Source: Afipia sp.
Lineage (GTDB): Bacteria > Pseudomonadota > Alphaproteobacteria > Rhizobiales > Xanthobacteraceae
Assembly (NCBI GenBank): GCA_024707075.1
Contig: JANQAK010000006.1
Coordinates: forward strand, 372,001-436,000
Length of the DNA stretch: 64,000 nt
Direction of reading: 5' to 3'
Below the pieces are notes generated by a model. It did not search any database. It had not been told where the DNA came from and worked only from the letters and a program-made list of their open reading frames with translations. This document shows, in pieces, positions 36,758 to 45,342 of the stretch. The stretch's first letter is position 1; every line of letters begins with the position of its first letter. Position numbers and translations under genes: made by a program.

Positions 36758-36951
36758 AGGCGGCGCTTGGCGCGAAAGACGCTTTCGGTATCCGAGAGCA
36801 GTTTCTGGGTGCGCCGCACCACGTTTCGTCCGGCCTTGAGATCGCGATTGGCGACATGAAGCAGGCGATGCCCTTCGACCACGAGTTCGCGGGCATGTTT
36901 CAATTGCTCGTCAAACGAGGCAATCGGGCTCGCTGCTTTGGCCGTCGTCAT
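36670..36951 (-). CDS. Small hypothetical protein
   Basis: The 93-residue basic, helical protein has a possible GGGAG ribosome binding site eight bases before its ATG. Its central part, DEQLKHARELVVEGHRLLHV followed by KAGRNVVRRTQKLLSDTE, looks like an amphipathic helix pair. The C-terminal 25 residues overlap the amidase gene antisense and look less protein-like. It could be genuine, as the N-terminal part lies outside the amidase. No known family was recognised. Confidence 0.4.
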   Translation of the reverse strand: MTTAKAASPIASFDEQLKHARELVVEGHRLLHVANRDLKAGRNVVRRTQKLLSDTESVFRAKRRLQASAGSIGLGGTPPASIASPAARQRSSL

Positions 36952-36965
36952 GATCCGGCTCCCGT

Positions 36966-37025
36966 GTCTGCCTTGATCAAGTCTGCCTTGATCAAGTCTG
37001 CCCTGGTCAAGTCTGGCTTGGTCAG
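36966..37025. repeat. Four 15-base tandem repeats with TTGATCAA cores
   Basis: The unit GTCTGCCTTGATCAA is exact at 36966-36980 and 36981-36995. Two diverged copies follow (36996-37010, 37011-37025), then a remnant. The exact units contain the palindrome TTGATCAA. The array lies 14 bases upstream of the small minus-strand gene. The rest of the gap to 37261 contains only a GC-rich dyad near 37130-37152 (GCGGG...CCCGC) and no gene. Confidence 0.7.
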
Positions 37026-37261
37026 GTTGTCCTTGCAGTCACCAACGCCAATGTTAGCGGATCGTTCACAGGGACGCTGCTCGTCGCGAAACTTTTCCAC
37101 CGGAGACTGATTCGCGGCTCAAAACTCTGGCGGGTCGGGGAAATCCCCCGCTGAACCCGATCCGCTGTCGCGCTGTCTAAACAATACGAGGCCGCGCCGC
37201 TGCGGTTTGCGGAGGCAGGGTCGTGGGCTATTCTTCAAGGCAACGCAGGGCTGAGGTGGAC

Positions 37262-38548
37262 ATGAGCGGGACAAAGGCGGCGGAGCGGGCCAAACCCGAG
37301 GACGTGCCCGTCGCGGAGGCTTCGGCGTCCACCGGTAAGGTCGGCGTCTATCTTGCGCTGCTGCAACTGTTCTTCACGCTGGGCTGGACGGTCTATGTGG
37401 TCTACCTGCCGCAGCTCGCCGCCAAGGTCGGCCTTCCGGCCACCGCCGTCATCATCATCCTGCTGATCGATCAGGCGGTCTTCACCATCACCGATACGCT
37501 GATGGGCATCGCCGCCGACCGTATGACGCCGATTGTCGGCCGGCTCAGCCGCGTCGTCATCTGGCTGACGGTGGTGTCGTGCGCTGCGTTCGTCGCGTTG
37601 CCGTTCGTCGCGGACCTCGGCCCGAACGCGAAGATCGCGCTGATTGCGCTCACTCTGGTGTGGGTCGTGACATCGTCGGCGCTGCGTGCGCCGCCGCTGG
37701 CGTTGCTGGGGAAATTCGCGGCGCGGCCGTCGATTCCGATGCTGTCGTGTCTCGTGATGCTCGGCTACGGCGTTGCCGGCGCGGTCTCGCCCTATCTCGG
37801 CGTTGTGCTGCGCAATCACGATCCGCGGATTCCCTTCGTGGTGTCGACGGTGGTGCTGCTGCTCACCGCGCTGTCGATGTCATGGATCGAGCGCCGGTTG
37901 CGCGAGGGCAGGCTGAGTGCGCCGGAGCGCGCGCCGATCAAGATGCCGAAATCCTACGGCACGCTGGCGCTGATCTTCATCGTGGCGATGCTCGTGCTTG
38001 CGCTCGGCTATCAGCTGCATTTCAGCATCAACAGCGCGCCGCTGTTCCTGCGCTTTGCCAAACAGCCAGACCTGCAATGGCTGATGCCGGTGTACTGGAT
38101 CGGCTTCAACATTGCGATGTTCCCGGCGAGCTTTGTCACGCGCCGGCTCGGCGGATTGCTGGTGATCGGCTGCGCGGGATTACTGGGCGCTGGCGCGGTG
38201 TTCGGCATGGAGAATGCGGGCGGCCTGAACGCCATGATCGCCATGCAGTTCATGGCCGGCGCAGCGTGGGGCTGTATCCTGATGAGTGCGGTCGCGGCGG
38301 CCATCGCTGTCAGCGGCGGCGCGGAAGGCAAGGTGCTCGGCCTGATGTTCTCGGCCATTGCGCTGGCGACGTTCACGCGCATCGCTGCGGTGGCGGGCGG
38401 GCTGTCCCGCAATTCGGCCTATGAAGCCTTGCTGCAATGGGCGCCGATACTGTGCTGGGCGCTGGCCGGTGCTGCGCTGCTGTTCATCGCGGTGGCGCGC
38501 TTGCGCAAATGGCGGCAGAACGACAATCTTGCCGATGCACCGGTTTGA
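37262..38548 (+). CDS. Major facilitator superfamily transporter
   Basis: The 428-residue membrane protein has about twelve hydrophobic segments. The sequence between helices 2 and 3 reads MGIAADRMTPIVGRLSR, matching the MFS A-motif position in a glycoside-pentoside-hexuronide/PUCC-like style. After helix 6 lies a basic cytoplasmic loop (IERRLREGRLSAPER). The ATG at 37262 with GAGG at 37251-37254 is preferred to a GTG at 37223. The substrate is unknown. No regulator is adjacent; a c-type heme-motif exported protein gene follows 113 bases later. Confidence 0.85.
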   Translation: MSGTKAAERAKPEDVPVAEASASTGKVGVYLALLQLFFTLGWTVYVVYLPQLAAKVGLPATAVIIILLIDQAVFTITDTLMGIAADRMTPIVGRLSRVVIWLTVVSCAAFVALPFVADLGPNAKIALIALTLVWVVTSSALRAPPLALLGKFAARPSIPMLSCLVMLGYGVAGAVSPYLGVVLRNHDPRIPFVVSTVVLLLTALSMSWIERRLREGRLSAPERAPIKMPKSYGTLALIFIVAMLVLALGYQLHFSINSAPLFLRFAKQPDLQWLMPVYWIGFNIAMFPASFVTRRLGGLLVIGCAGLLGAGAVFGMENAGGLNAMIAMQFMAGAAWGCILMSAVAAAIAVSGGAEGKVLGLMFSAIALATFTRIAAVAGGLSRNSAYEALLQWAPILCWALAGAALLFIAVARLRKWRQNDNLADAPV

Positions 38549-38661
38549 AGAGCGCGTCCCGGCTTTATTCCGGAAGCTGGCGTTTATTTTCAGGCATCGC
38601 GTTTCACGGCTCTCCATCCTTTGACTTGGCAAACGGCGTGAGGCATCGGACAACGTTTGTC

Positions 38662-40131
38662 ATGAGAGTGCGTCCGGCTCTGCAAAAGCTGTTGTGCCTG
38701 TTGCCGCTGCTGCTGGTCCCGGCGTCGGCAAGTCATGGCGCTGCGATGGAGCGCGGCGCTGCCATCACCGATCCGGAGATTCTCAGCGCGCTCAATACGT
38801 CAGGACTGAGCCTCGGGCGCATGCTCGGCGCGGCCGCGAACGGTTCAGGCGCGGACCTGTTTGCGCTGCCGTCAATGGCCATCGTGCGCGATGCGACCGA
38901 CCGCGATTTCAACCGCTATGTCGTGGACCGCAAGGATGCGCCCGAGAAGATCACCCTGTTCGACCGCGATGCGCTCAATGCGCCCGGAACACAGTTCGAT
39001 CTGGCGGGTATCGTCAACCGGATGGATCGCGCTTTTGTTTCGCCCGATACATGCGGCGAGATAAGGCTGATCTACCGTCCGATCGCCAATCATGACTCCA
39101 CGAACAGGGACGTGCCACCGTCGCGACTGCCGATGACGCTCAACCTCGTCATGAAGGCGAAGCCCGCGCATGCCGGCATGATCTGCGCCGAACTCGCGAA
39201 GCGATGGCTGGCTTTGGGCGACGCCAGTCCCGCGGGTGCGGAGCATGCGGCCGCGCTGACAGGCAAGGGCGGCGCACTCGAATGGATCACGCCCGAAGCC
39301 ATCGACCGTATCGAACTCAACATTCAGGTCGCGCGCGAAGCCACCGACGCCAACGATCTCGATGGCCGGGCGGATTATCTGATGAAGGTGTTCCGGCTCG
39401 ATCCACAACGGAAACTGTTTGAAGAATCGCCGCTGGAAAACCAGATCGACGTCGAACGGATTCGCACCGACGCCAAGCTCGCCGCGGATTTCAGGCAATG
39501 GTTGCTGGAGCCTGCGAATTTTTCCAATCTCGATCGCGGTACCGTCGTGCTGCCGGACCGCTTTCTGGCGCTAAGCGCGATCAACGCAACGCCCGCGCTC
39601 GCGGATGCGGAACGCCGGGCGCGCGATCTGTTCTCTGATGATGATATCGTGACGGCGCTGGCAAAAGCATCGGCCAGTGCCTCGCTGGAAAATATCCGGT
39701 CATTCGCGGGCTTCGCGCGTCGTCTCGACGACATCACATGCAGCGGGTGTCACCAGACCCGCGCGATTGGAGGATTCCATTTTCCGGGCCGGGAGCAGCC
39801 GGGAATGGCTCCGGGCGCCGTCGTCGCGGCGGCCTCGCCGCATTTCTTTGGCGATCAGCAACGCCGCCGCGATATTCTGGCGGCGTTCCGGGACGGCGCG
39901 CCGCCGGATTTCTCCCGTGGATTTTCCGCAAGACCGCAACCGCGCCGCGCAAGCGAGTTGGCCGGCACGACCTATGTCAACGGCTGGGGTGCGATGTGCT
40001 ATGCGCCGAACGCAAACGCCGCGCCCGATAGGAGTTTCGCGTCATGGACCTGCGCGGAAGGACTTTCGTGTCAAACCGCCCTCGGTGCGAAGGACGCGCG
40101 CGCGGGGCTTTGCTTTTTGAAAAGCCAATAG
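38662..40131 (+). CDS. Exported protein with one CXXCH heme-binding motif
   Basis: The 489-residue protein is exported by an N-terminal signal (ALQKLLCLLPLLLVPASASH). A long middle region has no recognised domain. A single c-type heme motif, CSGCHQT, is at C360-H364 and is followed by a fragment rich in Arg and Ser. Two late cysteine pairs (WGAMCYAPN, WTCAEGLSCQ) may form disulfides. The ATG at 38662 begins the signal peptide; the ribosome binding site is weak. It resembles large periplasmic mono-heme proteins of unknown role. No cytochrome maturation or oxidase genes are nearby. Confidence 0.65.
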   Translation: MRVRPALQKLLCLLPLLLVPASASHGAAMERGAAITDPEILSALNTSGLSLGRMLGAAANGSGADLFALPSMAIVRDATDRDFNRYVVDRKDAPEKITLFDRDALNAPGTQFDLAGIVNRMDRAFVSPDTCGEIRLIYRPIANHDSTNRDVPPSRLPMTLNLVMKAKPAHAGMICAELAKRWLALGDASPAGAEHAAALTGKGGALEWITPEAIDRIELNIQVAREATDANDLDGRADYLMKVFRLDPQRKLFEESPLENQIDVERIRTDAKLAADFRQWLLEPANFSNLDRGTVVLPDRFLALSAINATPALADAERRARDLFSDDDIVTALAKASASASLENIRSFAGFARRLDDITCSGCHQTRAIGGFHFPGREQPGMAPGAVVAAASPHFFGDQQRRRDILAAFRDGAPPDFSRGFSARPQPRRASELAGTTYVNGWGAMCYAPNANAAPDRSFASWTCAEGLSCQTALGAKDARAGLCFLKSQ

Positions 40132-40159
40132 GATAGAGGTTTCTCGCAGGCTTCGGTGC

Positions 40160-40306
40160 CTCTTCCCTCTCCCTTGTGGGAGAGGGTGCCCGAGCGTAGT
40201 GAGGGCGGGTGAGGGGTATGGATTTTCGTAAGGTGATGACCCCTCACCCGGCTCGATCTCGCTTCGCTCGATTCTCGCCACCCTCTCCCACAAGGGAAGA
40301 GGGAAG
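40160..40306. repeat. Family-B palindrome pair, divergent subtype (B1)
   Basis: Two facing copies, at 40160-40216 and 40239-40306, have the outer stem CCTCTCCC-TTGTG-GGAGAGGGTG and the terminal GGGTGAGGGG. The inner arms differ from copy to copy. The pair fills the gap between the heme-motif protein gene and the convergent CoA-transferase gene and may work as a bidirectional terminator. Confidence 0.75.
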
Positions 40307-40315
40307 AAGAAACGC

Positions 40316-41521
40316 TCAGGCCACGATCCCCGCGGCGCGCATCTTGGCGATTTCCGCAGCGGTGAAGCCCGCAGCGGCCAGCACCTCGTCGCTGTGCTGG
40401 CCGACATTCGGGGCCATGCGCGGCTGTACCTTCTTCGCGCCCTCGATGAAGATCGGCGTGTTGATGGTGCGCAGGTCGCTATCGGCGAACGGGATGACGG
40501 CCTCGGTCTCGCGCATCTGCGGATCGTCCGGAATGTCGGTCGGAATGCCGACCACGCCGAAGATCAGCCCGTTGCCGTCGAGCGTCTTGCGCCAGTGGGC
40601 CAGCGGCTTGGTCGCGAACACCTTGTCGAGAATCGCGATCAGTTCCGGCGCATGGCGGTGGCGCGCAGTCTTTGTCTCGAAGCGCGGATCGGCCAGAAGC
40701 TCTTCGCGTTCGATCACTTTCGCGAAGACGGGGAACTGCTTCTCCTCGTTGAGCAGGGACAGAATGATCCAGCGCCCGTCGCTGCACTTGTAGTGACAGG
40801 TCAGGCCATTCAGCGCGCGGTCGCGCGGCGGACGCTTCTGGAACGTCGCGCCGCAGAGCGCGGCCTGTGCATAGATGCCGTTGGACCAGATGCCGTTGGC
40901 CATCAGGTTCGACATCACCTGCGTGCCCTTGCCGGTGCGCTCGCGCTGGTAGAGCGCGGTGACGATGCCGGCGAACAGCGACATCGCGCAGGGATGATCG
41001 CCCATGCCGGGCATCGAGCGCGCGGGCACGGTGTCGTCGGTCTCGCGCACGAGATCCATCAGGCCGGAGCGCGCCCACCAGGCGTTGCTGTCGAAGCCGG
41101 GCTTGTCGGCTTCCGCGCCGGTCTCGCCGTAGCCGGTGAACGACGCATAGATCAGCCGGTCATTGAGCGGCGCGAGATCCTTATACGTCACGCCGAGTTT
41201 CTTGCGCACCGGCGGCGGGAAGTTGGAGATGAATACGTCGGCCTCGGCGGCGAGCTTGCGCAGCACGGCCTGGCCCTCGGGCTTGGAGAGGTCGAGCGCG
41301 AGGCTCTTCTTGTTGCGGCCTTCCAGCATCCACGCATAGTTGTGGTTGCTGATCGGGTATCCCGGCAGGTTGGGCAGGTTGCGCACCGGATCGCCCGCGC
41401 CGGGCGGCTCGATCTTGATGACGTCGGCCCCGAAATCGGACAGCGCGGTGGCGGATGATGGTGCCGCGATGAAGCTCGCGCAGTCGATGACCTTGAGACC
41501 CTGGAAAATTCCCTGACCCAT
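40316..41521 (-). CDS. Family III (CaiB/BaiF) CoA-transferase
   Basis: The 401-residue product has N-terminal LKVIDCASFIAAPSSATALS, GADVIKIEPPGAGDP, and the catalytic Asp as D175 in MPGMGDHPCAMSLFAGI, followed by GKGTQVMSNLM. The ATG at 41521 has GGGAAA upstream; the frame extends far beyond it inside the ligase gene only as a shadow. It is the last gene of the minus-strand liv operon, 53 bases after the PaaK-like ligase. Both would make CoA esters, so together they may activate the imported acid and exchange CoA with a pathway product. Confidence 0.9.
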   Translation of the reverse strand: MGQGIFQGLKVIDCASFIAAPSSATALSDFGADVIKIEPPGAGDPVRNLPNLPGYPISNHNYAWMLEGRNKKSLALDLSKPEGQAVLRKLAAEADVFISNFPPPVRKKLGVTYKDLAPLNDRLIYASFTGYGETGAEADKPGFDSNAWWARSGLMDLVRETDDTVPARSMPGMGDHPCAMSLFAGIVTALYQRERTGKGTQVMSNLMANGIWSNGIYAQAALCGATFQKRPPRDRALNGLTCHYKCSDGRWIILSLLNEEKQFPVFAKVIEREELLADPRFETKTARHRHAPELIAILDKVFATKPLAHWRKTLDGNGLIFGVVGIPTDIPDDPQMRETEAVIPFADSDLRTINTPIFIEGAKKVQPRMAPNVGQHSDEVLAAAGFTAAEIAKMRAAGIVA

Positions 41522-41574
41522 TTCGGCAGTTTCCCTTTTCTTGTTCTGGGGCTGCCGGTGGGGTCGGAAGCCCG

Positions 41575-42807
41575 TTAGTCGTGCTTGCGTTCGTCCGAGA
41601 TCGCCTTGCCGTCGTTCGGCAGCGACCCTGGAGCCACCAGAGTGACATTGCCCTGTAGCTTTGTCACGGTACGCAGGGTCGATGCAACCGTGTCCCGCAA
41701 TGCATCGGCAGGGGTTGCGGTTTCCGCCGAAAGCGTCATCACGTCGAGCTCCTTGTCGCGGGTCACGACAAGGCGCAGCCGCCCCAGTTCGGGGTGCCGC
41801 TTGGCGATTTCGGCGATCTGCTCGGGGCGCACGAACATGCCCTTGATCTTGGTGGTCTGATCGGCCCGGCCCATCCAGCCCTTGATCCGCATGTTGGTGC
41901 GGCCGCAGGGACTTGGCGCGGCCAGCACGGCGCTGAGGTCGCCGAGCGCCAGACGGACCCACGGAATCTGGCGGTTGAGCGAGGTCACCACGATCTCGCC
42001 GACATCGCCGTCGGGGACAGGATCGTCCGTGCCTGGGCGGACGATTTCCATGATCAGGTCTTCGTTGACGATCAGGCCCTCGCGGCTCGCGGTCTCGTAG
42101 GCGATGAAGCCGAACTCGGCGGCGGCGTAGGTCTGGTAGGCGTCGATACCGCGCGACTTCATTTCTTCCTGCAACGATTTCGGAAACGCCGCGCCTGACA
42201 CCAGCGCGCGCTTGATCGAGGAGACGTCGCGCCCGGCGGCGTTCCCGGCGTCGAGCAGGATTTTCAGGAAGTCCGGCGTGCCGGTATAGGCCACCGGGCG
42301 ATAGGCCTCGATCAGTTCGAACTGCTGCTGAGTGTTGCCGGGGCCGGCGGGAATCACGGCGCAGCCGAGCGCGCGCGCCGCCGAGTCGAAGATGAATCCG
42401 CCCGGCGTCAGGTGATAACTGAAGGTGTTGAGCACCACGTCGCCGGGGCGGAATCCGGCGGCGAACAGGGCGCGCGCGCCACGCCACGGATCCGCGATGG
42501 CGGTCTCGGGCTCGAAGATCGGGCCGGGCGAGGTGAACAGATGCGAGAACGATCCCATCGCCGCCGGAATGAAGCCGCCGAACGGCGGATCATCTTTTTG
42601 CAGCGCCGGCAGATCGGATTTTCGCAGCACCGGCAGCTTCGCCAGCGCCGCGCGGCTATTGATCGTGGCGGGATCGAGGCCCTTGAAGCGCGCGGCATGA
42701 CCCGGTGCCGCCATCGCAGCCTGCACCACATCGGGCAGCCGCGCGAACAGGTCGGCATTGCGGTCGGCCGGGGGCCGCGTTTCGAGGGCGTCGTAGTGGT
42801 TGGTCAT
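41575..42807 (-). CDS. Phenylacetate-CoA ligase-like adenylate-forming enzyme (PaaK family)
   Basis: The 410-residue protein resembles PaaK-type aryl-CoA ligases. Recognisable parts are the N-terminal DLFARLPDVVQAAMAAPGHA and the phosphate-loop replacement SHLFTSPGPIFEPETA, which departs from the usual SSGTTG. The central GAAFPKSLQEEM and QTYAAAEFGFIAYE stretches follow, and the C-terminal half has WMGRADQTTKIKGMFVRPEQ. It presumably makes an aryl- or arylacetyl-CoA. The unusual P-loop makes catalytic competence worth checking. It follows livF, separated by a B-family repeat pair. Confidence 0.8.
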   Translation of the reverse strand: MTNHYDALETRPPADRNADLFARLPDVVQAAMAAPGHAARFKGLDPATINSRAALAKLPVLRKSDLPALQKDDPPFGGFIPAAMGSFSHLFTSPGPIFEPETAIADPWRGARALFAAGFRPGDVVLNTFSYHLTPGGFIFDSAARALGCAVIPAGPGNTQQQFELIEAYRPVAYTGTPDFLKILLDAGNAAGRDVSSIKRALVSGAAFPKSLQEEMKSRGIDAYQTYAAAEFGFIAYETASREGLIVNEDLIMEIVRPGTDDPVPDGDVGEIVVTSLNRQIPWVRLALGDLSAVLAAPSPCGRTNMRIKGWMGRADQTTKIKGMFVRPEQIAEIAKRHPELGRLRLVVTRDKELDVMTLSAETATPADALRDTVASTLRTVTKLQGNVTLVAPGSLPNDGKAISDERKHD

Positions 42808-42832
42808 GGGTCGTCCTGTCGTGCCTTGATCA

Positions 42833-43005
42833 CCTCGCCCCGCTTGCGGGGAGAGGTCGGATTGCCATAAGCGCGTTTACGCGCGTCTGCGACGCGCTAT
42901 GGCAATCCGGGTGAGGGGGTACTTGGCTTTCAATCAAGACGTGAACATCCGCGTTGGCCATTGCCCCTCACCCCGACCCTTTCCCCGCGAGCGGGAGAGG
43001 GAGAA
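42833..43005. repeat. Family-B palindrome pair (B2)
   Basis: A long-type copy (42833-42917) begins CCTCGCCCCGCTTGCGGGGA and ends CCGGGTGAGGGG. Its enlarged inner arm has ends ATTGCCATA and TATGGCAAT that still pair. An inverted short-type copy (42963-43005) faces it. The pair lies between livF and the ligase gene, inside the operon. Confidence 0.8.
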
Positions 43006-43006
43006 A

Positions 43007-43846
43007 TCACAGCCAGCGCTTGCGGCGCTTGAAGCTCTTGAGGTTCTTGAAGCTCTTGCGCTGGTCGCCCGCGCCGCCGAGATAGAATTCCTTGACATCC
43101 TCGTTGTCGCGCAACTCGTCCGCGGTGCCATCGAGCACGACCTTGCCCTGCTCCATGATGTAGCCGTGGCTTGCCACCGACAGCGCGGCGCGCGCGTTCT
43201 GCTCGACGAGCAGGATGGTGACGCTGAGATCGCGGTTGATCTGCTTGATGATGCCGAACACTTCCTTCACTAGCAGCGGCGACAGCCCCATCGACGGCTC
43301 GTCCATCAGGATCATCTTCGGGCGCGCCATCAGCGCGCGGCCGATCGCCAGCATCTGCTGCTCGCCGCCGGACAGATAGCCGGCGAGGCCAGTGCGCTCC
43401 TTGAGACGCGGGAAATAATTGAACACCATGTCGATGTCGTCATCGACCTTCTTGTCGCTGCGCGTGTAGGCGCCGAGCCGCAGGTTTTCCAGCGTGGTCA
43501 TGTCGGAGATGATGCGGCGGCCTTCCATCACCTGGAAGATGCCGCGCCGCACGATCTTGTCCGGATCGATGCCGTCGATGCGCTCGCCGTCGAACACGAT
43601 CTCGCCGCGGGTGACTTCGCCGTCCTCGGTCTTGAGCAGGCCGGAGATCGCCTTCAGCGTGGTTGACTTGCCGGCGCCATTGGCGCCCAGCAGCGCCACG
43701 ATCGCGCCCTTCGGCACGTCCATGCTCAGGCCGCGCAGCACGAGGATGACGTTGTCGTAGACCACCTCGATGTTCTTCACGGCCAGCAGCGGCGCGACGG
43801 TTGCGGCGGCAGCAGGTCGGGCGGTTTGTTCAGCGGCTGTTTGCAC
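43007..43846 (-). CDS. livF: ABC transporter ATP-binding protein (LivF)
   Basis: The 279-residue ATPase has Walker A GANGAGKST at 54-62, signature LSGGEQQMLAIGRAL, Walker B MILMDEPSMGLSP and H-loop ILLVEQNA. An N-terminal Ala-rich extension of about 17 residues precedes the domain. The C-terminus has a basic tail ending FKRRKRWL, longer than in most LivF proteins and adjoining the repeat pair. It belongs to the second HAAT importer, after the substrate-binding protein gene and before the PaaK-like ligase. Confidence 0.9.
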   Translation of the reverse strand: MQTAAEQTARPAAAATVAPLLAVKNIEVVYDNVILVLRGLSMDVPKGAIVALLGANGAGKSTTLKAISGLLKTEDGEVTRGEIVFDGERIDGIDPDKIVRRGIFQVMEGRRIISDMTTLENLRLGAYTRSDKKVDDDIDMVFNYFPRLKERTGLAGYLSGGEQQMLAIGRALMARPKMILMDEPSMGLSPLLVKEVFGIIKQINRDLSVTILLVEQNARAALSVASHGYIMEQGKVVLDGTADELRDNEDVKEFYLGGAGDQRKSFKNLKSFKRRKRWL

Positions 43847-43870
43847 GGCGGTCGTCCTGAGTTTTCCAAA

Positions 43871-44000
43871 CCTCTCCCCGTTTACGGGGAGAGGTCGAAG
43901 CCTGAGCGTAGCGAAGGGTTCGGGTGAGGGGCGAAGCGCCGAACGATGACGAGATGCCCCTCACCCCAACCCTCTCCCCGCAAAAGCGGGGAGAGGGAGA
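43871..44000. repeat. Family-B palindrome pair (B3) immediately after livK
   Basis: A long-type copy (43871-43932, outer stem CCTCTCCCCGTTTACGGGGA) faces an inverted short-type copy (43955-44000). The pair begins five bases beyond the livK stop and separates livK from livF. Placement directly after a binding-protein gene recalls the REP element after E. coli malE. Confidence 0.8.
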
Positions 44001-44004
44001 AGTA

Positions 44005-45285
44005 TTACCAGCCGAGCCATTCCGGCTTGCGCGGCAGGTCGACGGTCTTCACCTTCTCGAGCTTGATGGTGCCGGCCTTGACCAGATCAGCGACCGGAGC
44101 GTCGGTCGCGCCGGAAACCTTCATGCGATAGATGTCGACCTTCAGCGTCGGACGATGGTCCTTCTCGGTCCAGGTCGAGGGATTGCAGACGCCGTCCATG
44201 CCGGCCGGCACCCAATCCTTCTTCTGGTAGAAGCCCTTCTTGACGTTCTCGCCGGTCGCGCCGCCGTTCTTGGCAGCCCATTCGACGGCTTCCTTCATGT
44301 AGAGAGCCGTGCAGACGCCCGCGACGTAATGTACCGGACGGTAGGCTGTTCCGGCCGCGTCGGACATCTTGGAAATGTCCTGCATGGTCTTCATGCCGGG
44401 TGCGTTGCCGCCCCACGCCACAGCCGTGCGCAGCGGGAACACCACGCCGTCGGCGGCAGCGCCTGCCGCCTTCGCGGCGTTCTCGTCCATGCCCCAGACG
44501 TTGCCCATGAACTGCACGTCGGTGCCGGCGGCCTTGCAGGCGTTCAGCACGGAGATGTTGGAGCCTGCGGTATTGCCGAGATAGGCGTAGTTCGCGCCCG
44601 AACTTTTCAGCGTCAGGCACTGCGCGCTGTAGTCGCCCGGCGTCAGCGCGAACACGATGGCCGGCAGCACGTCGAAGCCGAGTTCGGTGGCAATGGCTTC
44701 ACCTGCGGCTTTCGGCGCGTTCGGATACGGATGGTTCGCACCCATGTGGACGTACTTCGGCTTGCCGGGCTTGCCCTTGGACTTCCAGTCCTCGGCGGCC
44801 CAGGTCAGCATGCCGCGCAGCGCGTCGGAGTAGCTCGGGCCGTAGAAGAAATTGTACGGAGCGGCCTTGCCCTTGCCGCCGGCGCCGGTCGGATCGGACA
44901 GCGCCGCCGAGTACGAGCCGGAGATGTCGGGGATCTTGTCTTCGGACAGGAAGCCGGTGAGGGCTTCGGTGTCGGCGGTGCCCCATCCGAGAATGGCGGC
45001 GACTTTGTCGCTGCCCGACCACTTCTTGTACTGCGCGATCGCGCGCGGCACCTGATAGCCGTAGTCGACGGTATCGACATTCACCGGCTTGCCGTTGATG
45101 CCGCCGTTCTTGTTCACATAGGCGAACGCGTCGGCGACGCCCTGTCCGAATGGCGTTCCGACGTCGGACGTCGCGCCGGAATAATCGGCGAGATGGCCGA
45201 GCGAGACCTGCGCCTGAGCCACGCCGGCGGTGCCGCCGAGCAGCAGGGCGAGTGACGCTGTACTCAATAACTTCGTCATGGTCAT
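44005..45285 (-). CDS. ABC transporter periplasmic substrate-binding protein (LivK-like)
   Basis: The 426-residue receptor has a signal peptide (KLLSTASLALLLGGTAGVAQ, cleavage near AQA|Q, 25|26) followed by a type I binding fold starting VSLGHLADYSGATSDVG. Segments NKNGGINGKPVNVDTVDYGY and ILGWGTADTEAL are typical of HAAT receptors for aromatic or other carboxylic acids. It lies after livM and before livF in the minus-strand operon. The real ligand is unknown; aromatic acids are suggested by the PaaK-like ligase. Confidence 0.88.
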   Translation of the reverse strand: MTMTKLLSTASLALLLGGTAGVAQAQVSLGHLADYSGATSDVGTPFGQGVADAFAYVNKNGGINGKPVNVDTVDYGYQVPRAIAQYKKWSGSDKVAAILGWGTADTEALTGFLSEDKIPDISGSYSAALSDPTGAGGKGKAAPYNFFYGPSYSDALRGMLTWAAEDWKSKGKPGKPKYVHMGANHPYPNAPKAAGEAIATELGFDVLPAIVFALTPGDYSAQCLTLKSSGANYAYLGNTAGSNISVLNACKAAGTDVQFMGNVWGMDENAAKAAGAAADGVVFPLRTAVAWGGNAPGMKTMQDISKMSDAAGTAYRPVHYVAGVCTALYMKEAVEWAAKNGGATGENVKKGFYQKKDWVPAGMDGVCNPSTWTEKDHRPTLKVDIYRMKVSGATDAPVADLVKAGTIKLEKVKTVDLPRKPEWLGW

Positions 45286-45342
45286 AAGCGTAATCCTCCG
45301 GTTTCCTCTCGAGGTCTTCTTATTGTCAGTCCCGTTCCGACC

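Noticed and set aside
36966-37025. Tandem repeats as a CRISPR array
   Set aside because: Units are only 15 bases and directly abutting, with no unique spacers and no cas genes.
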